From: an uncultured Gammaproteobacteria bacterium
Lineage (GTDB): Bacteria > Pseudomonadota > Gammaproteobacteria > Steroidobacterales > Woeseiaceae
NCBI GenBank assembly: GCA_937899415.1
Contig: CALBPI010000019.1
Location: 1-41,535 of the forward strand
Direction of reading: 5' to 3'
Length of the DNA stretch: 41,535 bases
Below are positions 36,080-41,535 of the stretch, one piece after another. Under the pieces are notes generated by a model, which had not been told where the DNA came from, searched no databases, and saw only the letters and a program-made list of their open reading frames with translations. The translations under genes were made by a program, and so were the position numbers. The stretch's first letter is position 1. Each line of letters opens with the position of its first letter.

Positions 36080-37687
36080 GTGCAGGAAGCGACACGGAGC
36101 TCGGCCCCGCAGCCGCTACAGCGCGTGACGGCACTGCGCAGTGATTTGGTGTTGGTCGCTGTGCTGCTCGCGCTTCACGCGGTCTGCAGCTGGGGCGTGC
36201 TCTGGGTCTACACGCAAAGCAACGACGTGCCCGCCGTCTACATCGCCAGTGGGGTCACCTGGGCGGCCTTCCTGTTACTGGGCCGTCGCGAGCAACTCAT
36301 CTTCGCGATCGGCGCCGCCGCCATCCAGCTCTTGGGCGAATTTCTCGTCTACAAAGCGTCCGCCTTGCTTGCGGTCACCTTTACTCTGGCAAAAATCCTC
36401 GGGCCGTTCATTGGGGCGCGGATCCTCGGTCGTGTTCTCGGACACCGTGGGCTGCGCGCGTCGCTTCGCGACCTGATCTGGTTTGGCATCATTGCCACGG
36501 TCGCCGTACCGGTGATCGCCATGTTGCCGCCGCACCTCGTGCGCGCGACGGAATTTGGCGTGGGCAGCTACTGGTACGTGTCACTGGTGCTGCTTGAAGC
36601 CATCGGTGTTGCCGTCATGGCACCGCTTATCGTGTTCTGGGCGCACCAGCCGCGGGCACAAATCTCCGGGGTTCGAGGCGAGCCTGTGCTGATTGCCCTT
36701 GCTGCGGTCGTGCTGCTGGCATCGGCCTATTTCGTGCTGCCGCTCTACGGTCACGGTCACACCGTGTTTTACGCTACGACGCCTGTCATGATCTGGTCGG
36801 CGGCGCGCTTTGGCATGCGTGGTGCGAGCCTCATCAACACCGTGCCCACACTGTTTATGTTAGGCACGGCATTGGCGCAGACGGGACCGTTCAGTCAGCC
36901 CGATGACATTGGTATTACGATCATCGAGTTGCAGCTATTCCTGCTGCTGGGCAGTGGTATGGCCTTGCTGCTCGGCGCTTACGCCGAGGCCCGTGAGGAT
37001 GCGCAGCGCCAGCGTGCCATCGACAAACGCCGGCTGCAGGACCTGTCGCTCAAACTGCTCCAGAGCGAAGAACAGTACCGCGACAGCATTGCCACGCGCC
37101 TGCACGACGGCATCGGCCAGACGCTGTCGCTGGGCCGCATGCGACTGGACGACTTGTTTGTTCCGCCGCTGAGTCCCGAGGCGCTGGCGCAGCGGGTAGG
37201 ACCCATTCAGGCGGCCTTCGACACGGCGATCAACGAAGTGCGGGTCATCACGCGCGACGTGGCCATGGGGTTGTACCGGGGCAACGATATTGCAGCGGTG
37301 GTTCAGGAACACCTGGCCAATGTATTCGCGGGCACCGACGTAGAGGCGGTCGTGCATTGCCAGGGGGCTCCCGAACTGGATCACGAGACTGCAATTGTCC
37401 TATCCCGCGCAGTCCGGGAGTGTCTCGTCAATATCGCCAAGCACGCGAATGCACAGAACGTCCGTGTTGATCTCATTGCCAAACCCGGCGCGTCACAGTT
37501 CGTTTCCGTGATTAGCGACGATGGCTCGGGCTTTGACGCCAGTAACCTGAACCTCGACCGCAAGGGCAGCAGCACCTTCGGTTTATCGAGCGTACGCAAT
37601 TCGATGTTGGCGCTGGGAGGGCGGTTCGACATCCGGTCGGAGCGCGACACCGGCACCGAGATTACCCTGACCCTGCCGCTCGCCTAG
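36080..37687 (+). CDS. MASE1-type membrane sensor histidine kinase (copy 1)
   Basis: Membrane sensor kinase of 535 residues. Residues 20-305 form about eight membrane helices with the MASE1-like motif DVPAVYIASGVTWAAFLLLGRR. A helical linker leads to a HisKA_3 dimerisation domain with the phospho-acceptor His342 in RLHDGIGQTLSLGRMRL. An ATPase domain follows with N-box VRECLVNIAKHANAQNV and G-box SDDGSGFDASN. This is the NarL-partner class of kinases. GTG 36080 is chosen because GGGAGG precedes it and the protein then aligns from its first residues (MQEA) with copy 2; TTG 36035 is the longer alternative. No response regulator is nearby; the signal is unknown. Confidence 0.92.
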   Translation: MQEATRSSAPQPLQRVTALRSDLVLVAVLLALHAVCSWGVLWVYTQSNDVPAVYIASGVTWAAFLLLGRREQLIFAIGAAAIQLLGEFLVYKASALLAVTFTLAKILGPFIGARILGRVLGHRGLRASLRDLIWFGIIATVAVPVIAMLPPHLVRATEFGVGSYWYVSLVLLEAIGVAVMAPLIVFWAHQPRAQISGVRGEPVLIALAAVVLLASAYFVLPLYGHGHTVFYATTPVMIWSAARFGMRGASLINTVPTLFMLGTALAQTGPFSQPDDIGITIIELQLFLLLGSGMALLLGAYAEAREDAQRQRAIDKRRLQDLSLKLLQSEEQYRDSIATRLHDGIGQTLSLGRMRLDDLFVPPLSPEALAQRVGPIQAAFDTAINEVRVITRDVAMGLYRGNDIAAVVQEHLANVFAGTDVEAVVHCQGAPELDHETAIVLSRAVRECLVNIAKHANAQNVRVDLIAKPGASQFVSVISDDGSGFDASNLNLDRKGSSTFGLSSVRNSMLALGGRFDIRSERDTGTEITLTLPLA

Positions 37688-37707
37688 CGGCGCCGGCGGC
37701 TTTTTTT
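37675..37707 (+). terminator. Intrinsic terminator overlapping the copy-1 kinase stop codon
   Basis: GCCGC (37675-37679) pairs with GCGGC (37696-37700) and CGCC (37681-37684) with GGCG (37689-37692), the loop being the TAGC that contains the stop codon. It is followed by seven T residues (37701-37707). Stem plus T7 is a standard rho-independent terminator. Confidence 0.7.
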
Positions 37708-37734
37708 GACAGCATAAGCCGACACGCGGACACT
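37706..37734 (+). promoter_or_regulatory. Promoter of the second MASE1 kinase gene
   Basis: TTGACA (37706-37711), 17 bases, then GACACT (37729-37734). The first two bases of the -35 are the last two of the terminator T-run. Spacing and distance to the start codon match the copy-1 promoter within one base. Confidence 0.55.
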
Positions 37735-37765
37735 GAAGTCTGCGCCTTTCCCACAGGGAGCTCGT

Positions 37766-39385
37766 TTGCAGGACGCCCAAGGCACCGCTGCGCAACAGAC
37801 CCTGGACGCGCCGCCCGCATTGCGGCGCGAGGGCGCGCTCGTGCTGGGCCTTATTGCAATCCACGCATTGCTGTCGTGGCCCACCCTGTTTCTGTATTAC
37901 CTGACCGCCGACGTGCCCGCCGTGTACCTCGCGAGCGGCGTGACCGTGGCCGGCTTCATGTTGCTGGGCCGCCGCGGGCAAGTCCTGTTCGCAGCTGGCG
38001 TGTTTTCCTCCCAGTTCCTCGGCGAACTCGTGATCTACGGGTCACCCATCGTCGTGGGCGTTATCTTTAGCGCGTCCAAAACGCTTTCGGGTCTACTGAG
38101 CGCCTTGGCGATGCACCGCGCGCTGGGCCAAAGCGGTTTACCGCCAACCGTCCGCGCACTGACCTGGTTTGCCGCCATCGCTTGTGTAGCGGTGCCGCTG
38201 CTGATGGCGATTCCACCGCAGCTCACCAAAATGGTGTTCTTCGATCCACCGTTCGCGGCTTACTGGCGCTGGGCGTTGCTCGAAGCCTGTGGCGTCGCCA
38301 TCATGGCGCCCGCTTTGTTGTTCTGGCTGCAGCCGCGTAGCGTCACCGTTTCCGATTCACGCGCCGAATTACTGCTCATTGTTGCGGTTTCGACGCTGGT
38401 GCTGATCGGCGTTTATGTGCTGCCCCCATTCGATCCGAATCAACACACGCCGTTCTACGCGGCGACACCCGTCATGATCTGGGCTGCGACTCGATTCGGA
38501 TGCCGCGGCGCAGCCCTCTCTAATCTTGCGTTAACCCTGGTCATGATTGGGGCCGCGCTCTCGGGCCTGGGCCCCTTTCACGATCTCAGTGATGTCGAGC
38601 TTTCCGTCATCGAGTTGCAACTGTTCCTGATGATCGTCACCGCCATGACGCTGTTGCTCGGCGCCTACGCTGAGGCACGGGAGCTTGCGCAGCAGCAACG
38701 TGTGAACGACAAGCGGCGCCTTCAGAATCTCTCGATGCGGCTGCTCGAAAGTGAAGAGCGCTATCGCGACAGCATCGCGACTCGCCTGCATGACGGCATT
38801 GGTCAGACGTTGTCGCTGGGTCGCATGCGCCTGGAAGACGTGTTGTCGCCGCCCGTGAGCCCGGATGCACTTGCGCTGCGTCTGTCTCGAATCGAGACCG
38901 CCTTTGATACCGCGATTACCCAGGTTCGGGATATTACCCGGGACGTGGCTGCCGGACTCTACCGTGGTGAGGATATCGGTGCCGCTGTGGACCAGCATCT
39001 CGCGACGGTGTTCGGAGACACGGACGTTGAAACCTCGCGAAGCAGCGAGGGTATTCCCAAGCTGCCGCATGAAGTGGCCGTGGTCGTGTCACGCGCCGTG
39101 CGCGAGTGTCTCGTGAACACGGCCAAGCACGCGAACGCCAGCGAGGTGCGTGTCGACCTCGGCACCGAATCACGGCCCGACCGGGTCGTGGTGACCATCG
39201 CCGACAACGGCGCAGGCTTCGATCCCGCAGCACTCGACACCGAGATGGCGAGCGCGGACTCGTTCGGCCTCGCCAGCGTGCGCAATTCCATGCTCGCGCT
39301 GGGCGGCGGCTTCACCATTGAAGCCGCCGTTGGTCAGGGCACGCAGGTAACGCTCTCGCTACCGCGGAAGCAGCCGGTGCATTAG
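37766..39385 (+). CDS. MASE1-type membrane sensor histidine kinase (copy 2)
   Basis: Paralogue of the preceding kinase, 539 residues, with the same layout: about eight membrane helices with DVPAVYLASGVTVAGFMLLGRR, a HisKA_3 domain with His342 at the same residue number as copy 1 (RLHDGIGQTLSLGRMRL), N-box VRECLVNTAKHANASEV and G-box ADNGAGFDPA. The kinase core is far more similar between copies than the membrane part, suggesting a shared regulator but different signals. The start is TTG 37766, with GGGAG 5 bases upstream. It converges on, and overlaps by four bases, the ATPase gene on the other strand. Confidence 0.92.
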   Translation: MQDAQGTAAQQTLDAPPALRREGALVLGLIAIHALLSWPTLFLYYLTADVPAVYLASGVTVAGFMLLGRRGQVLFAAGVFSSQFLGELVIYGSPIVVGVIFSASKTLSGLLSALAMHRALGQSGLPPTVRALTWFAAIACVAVPLLMAIPPQLTKMVFFDPPFAAYWRWALLEACGVAIMAPALLFWLQPRSVTVSDSRAELLLIVAVSTLVLIGVYVLPPFDPNQHTPFYAATPVMIWAATRFGCRGAALSNLALTLVMIGAALSGLGPFHDLSDVELSVIELQLFLMIVTAMTLLLGAYAEARELAQQQRVNDKRRLQNLSMRLLESEERYRDSIATRLHDGIGQTLSLGRMRLEDVLSPPVSPDALALRLSRIETAFDTAITQVRDITRDVAAGLYRGEDIGAAVDQHLATVFGDTDVETSRSSEGIPKLPHEVAVVVSRAVRECLVNTAKHANASEVRVDLGTESRPDRVVVTIADNGAGFDPAALDTEMASADSFGLASVRNSMLALGGGFTIEAAVGQGTQVTLSLPRKQPVH

Positions 39386-41535
39386 TCCTCATCCAGCGCA
39401 AACGCAGCACTAAGCCGGCCTTTGCTGTCGCGCGTGTAAGGCAACCAGGCGAGCGCGACGAAGTGAATCTGAATGTCGGTCGACTTGGGCTTGACCGTGA
39501 TCTCTGTAAGGTCGTCTGACTGTGCGTCGTAGGCCTCGTCGAGGGCCTGGACGTCATCCTCAAACGTGCGTTCTAGCTCGGCGAGCTCCGCCTGAACCCG
39601 CGCCTCGGTTTCCCGTGCGCGCGCAACATCACCGGCTTCCTTGCTGATGCCGCCCGCGCTGCGCACGGCGCTGCCGATGGAGCGCGCTGACGTCGATGAC
39701 ACGCGCTTGCGCCCGAGCACGGCACCGAGGATGGCCGTACCGAAGGAGATGGCCGCATCAAGCTTCTTCTTGCGGGACTGCTGGCTCTCGCGCTCGATCG
39801 CCTGGCGTGCGCGCAGCAGTCTGGCTTCAAGGGTATTCATCTTCGACGAGTACCGCTTGCGTAGCTTGGCGACGGCCAGGTCACGCTTCTCGTTGCCGAG
39901 GACCTGTAATCGCGCGCGGAAGTCACCTTCTGTTTCGCCAGGCTCAGACACCGCTTTCATCGCGGCGCTGCGGTAGAGCGTGACCACCTGCGCCTTGCGC
40001 AGCCAGCGCTTGAAGCCCTTCTCCCAGCCGGAATAGGCCCGCGTCTTGGTGAGTGCAACCGGGACTTCGCTGTGGCCGGCGGCGTCTGATTCGGGTTCGT
40101 CGCCGAGATCATCGAGCGCCGCGTCGAGCGTCAGCGCTTCGTCCCAGTCGATGGCGACAGGGCCATCCTCGGGAAGCACGGCCGCGAGGCAGGCGCGTTC
40201 GGTGTCGACCTTGTAGCGGGCGGAGGTGAAGAGGAGCTCGGCGGCACCGATCACGGCGGGACGGTACACGCTCTCGTCATCGCCGCCCGCGATCCAGTAC
40301 TGCGTGATACCCGCAGGGACACTCGGGGCCGCGGCGAGACTTGCGCGTTCCACGGCACGACTATCGCGTTGGGTGAGCGTGGTGGCGGCGGCGCGCTTTT
40401 CGGCGTGGCGGTCCATGGCGTCCTTGCGCGGCGACATGAGCCGTTTGATCTGATCGCGCGTCATGGGGCCCGCGAGATAAGACATGACCCAGCGCGTGCC
40501 AAAGACGACGGGTCCGCGTTCGTGCACGTTGTGCAACAGGAACTGACGCTTGCCGAGGCCCGCGATCGTTTGCGACATCGCGCCTCGATCAAACTCGCCG
40601 CCGCTGCCGGCGCCCGCAAGCCCGTCCATGACCCGCGCCTGATCGCGCTCGGTCTGCAGCCGACCGATCATCCAGGTGCCCGTGTTCGAGAGGCCCTTGT
40701 AGTCGAGGTCGACGGGGTTTTGTGTCGAGAGCACGAGACCGACACCGAAAGCGCGCGCCTGCTTGAGCAGGGTCAGCAACAGTTGCTTCGAGGGCGGGTT
40801 CGCAACAGGGGGCATGTAGCCGAAGATCTCGTCCATGTAGAGGATGGCGCGCAGGCTCGACGTGCCCGGCTGCGCCCGCATCCAGGCAATGAGGTCGTTG
40901 AGCAGCATGCACACGAAGAACATGCGTTCGGCGTCTGACAGGTGCGCGATCGACATGACGGAGATGCGCGGCTTGCCCTCGGGCGTGAACAACAGGCTCG
41001 CCGTCGACAGCGGTTCACCCGACATCCAGGCTTCGAAACCGGGTGCGGCCAGCAGGTTATTGAGCTGCATGGCCAGCGACAGGCGATCTTTGGCCGGGTA
41101 GAAGGTGTCGAGCTCCATCACGCCGATCTTCGTGATGGGCGGGTTTTGAATGAGCGCGATGAGCGTGGCGAGGTCGAGGCTTTGGCCTTGTTGCCAATGG
41201 TGGTCGAGCAGGTTGGCAATAAGGATGTGCTCGCGACTCGTCACGGGGTCCGCATCAATGCCCAGCAGCGCGAGGATGCTTGTCGCTGTGACCTGCACGC
41301 GTTCGCGGTAGAGGTCGCGGTCTTCAGTGAGTGCCTCACTGGGTGCATCGAACGAGCGCAGCACCGACACGGGCAAACCGGCATCCGAGCCCGGCGTGTA
41401 GATCGCCGTATCGACCTTGGAGCGGAAGGTCTTCACGCGCTTGGCGTCCTGGCCCCACTGGCCGATGCCTTTCTCCCAGAGGCCGGCCTGGCCTGCAGCA
41501 AACTGCGCCACGGTTTCACCGCGGTTGGCGGCCGC
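39382..41535 (-). CDS. HerA/FtsK-like P-loop ATPase with C-terminal coiled coil (5' end cut by the window)
   Basis: 717 residues are visible and the frame stays open to the right edge, so the N-terminus with the Walker A loop is missing. A Walker B motif AILYMDEIF is followed by a sensor region LLKQARAFGVGLVLSTQNPVDLDYKGLSNTGTW-like segment, typical of HerA/VirB4/FtsK-type ATPases that act on DNA or protein complexes. The C-terminal third has a coiled coil (about residues 545-600 and 635-685) around a hydrophobic Gly/Ala stretch AISFGTAILGAVLG. I do not recognise a named family with certainty; a DUF87/DUF853-like ATP-binding protein is the best description. Codon 41509-41511 (GTG) is unlikely to be the true start. 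Confidence 0.82.
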   Translation of the reverse strand, partial: AAANRGETVAQFAAGQAGLWEKGIGQWGQDAKRVKTFRSKVDTAIYTPGSDAGLPVSVLRSFDAPSEALTEDRDLYRERVQVTATSILALLGIDADPVTSREHILIANLLDHHWQQGQSLDLATLIALIQNPPITKIGVMELDTFYPAKDRLSLAMQLNNLLAAPGFEAWMSGEPLSTASLLFTPEGKPRISVMSIAHLSDAERMFFVCMLLNDLIAWMRAQPGTSSLRAILYMDEIFGYMPPVANPPSKQLLLTLLKQARAFGVGLVLSTQNPVDLDYKGLSNTGTWMIGRLQTERDQARVMDGLAGAGSGGEFDRGAMSQTIAGLGKRQFLLHNVHERGPVVFGTRWVMSYLAGPMTRDQIKRLMSPRKDAMDRHAEKRAAATTLTQRDSRAVERASLAAAPSVPAGITQYWIAGGDDESVYRPAVIGAAELLFTSARYKVDTERACLAAVLPEDGPVAIDWDEALTLDAALDDLGDEPESDAAGHSEVPVALTKTRAYSGWEKGFKRWLRKAQVVTLYRSAAMKAVSEPGETEGDFRARLQVLGNEKRDLAVAKLRKRYSSKMNTLEARLLRARQAIERESQQSRKKKLDAAISFGTAILGAVLGRKRVSSTSARSIGSAVRSAGGISKEAGDVARARETEARVQAELAELERTFEDDVQALDEAYDAQSDDLTEITVKPKSTDIQIHFVALAWLPYTRDSKGRLSAAFALDED

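Noticed and set aside
37708-37765. Small gene between the two kinase genes
   Set aside because: The gap is too short and is fully explained by the promoter, leader and ribosome-binding site of the second kinase.

Overview
This is the replication-origin neighbourhood of a GC-rich gammaproteobacterial chromosome. The gene order resembles the Pseudomonas-type origin: mnmG ... mnmE, yidC, rnpA and rpmH read leftward, dnaA, dnaN, recF and gyrB read rightward, and a plsC/lptA-like gene, gmhB, glyS and glyQ follow on the minus strand. Next come glnA-ntrB-ntrC and the secB-grxC-rhodanese / envC-ctpA-yibQ cluster. All recognisable proteins fit a free-living gammaproteobacterium. I cannot assign a genus from sequence alone. 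I see no rRNA or tRNA gene, insertion sequence, CRISPR array or prophage.

Left part (1-11.9 kb). The tRNA-modification genes mnmG and mnmE, usually close together, are separated here by a four-gene plus-strand block: a secreted S33-type hydrolase, a NatAB-like ABC exporter and a membrane GGDEF protein. A fused hydrolase-OsmC gene sits between mnmE and yidC. The yidC-rnpA-rpmH set lacks yidD at its usual place between rnpA and yidC.

Origin (11.9-18.5 kb). A consensus promoter drives rpmH leftward. A DnaA box lies in front of dnaA, and two perfect inverted DnaA boxes plus an AT-rich stretch lie between dnaA and dnaN, the best candidate for oriC. Three 16-bp parS-like ParB sites cluster in the last two thirds of recF and just after it. 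gyrB has an extended -10 promoter.

Middle (18.5-30.8 kb). glyQ-glyS-gmhB-plsC form a tight minus-strand operon. glnA has a nitrogen-control promoter that can be read in full: two NtrC sites 31 bp apart, an IHF site and a sigma-54 -24/-12 element. NtrB and NtrC are encoded just downstream, so the circuit is complete in the window. The rhodanese, grxC, secB and gpsA genes overlap end to end and converge on trmL.

Right part (30.8-41.5 kb). Cell-division and envelope genes envC, ctpA and yibQ are followed by a more accessory region. It holds a translationally coupled nudix / six-domain Kazal inhibitor / GNAT operon, and two tandem paralogous MASE1-type sensor kinases with matching promoters and no response regulator nearby. 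The window ends in a HerA/FtsK-like ATPase gene that is cut by the window edge at a NotI recognition sequence.
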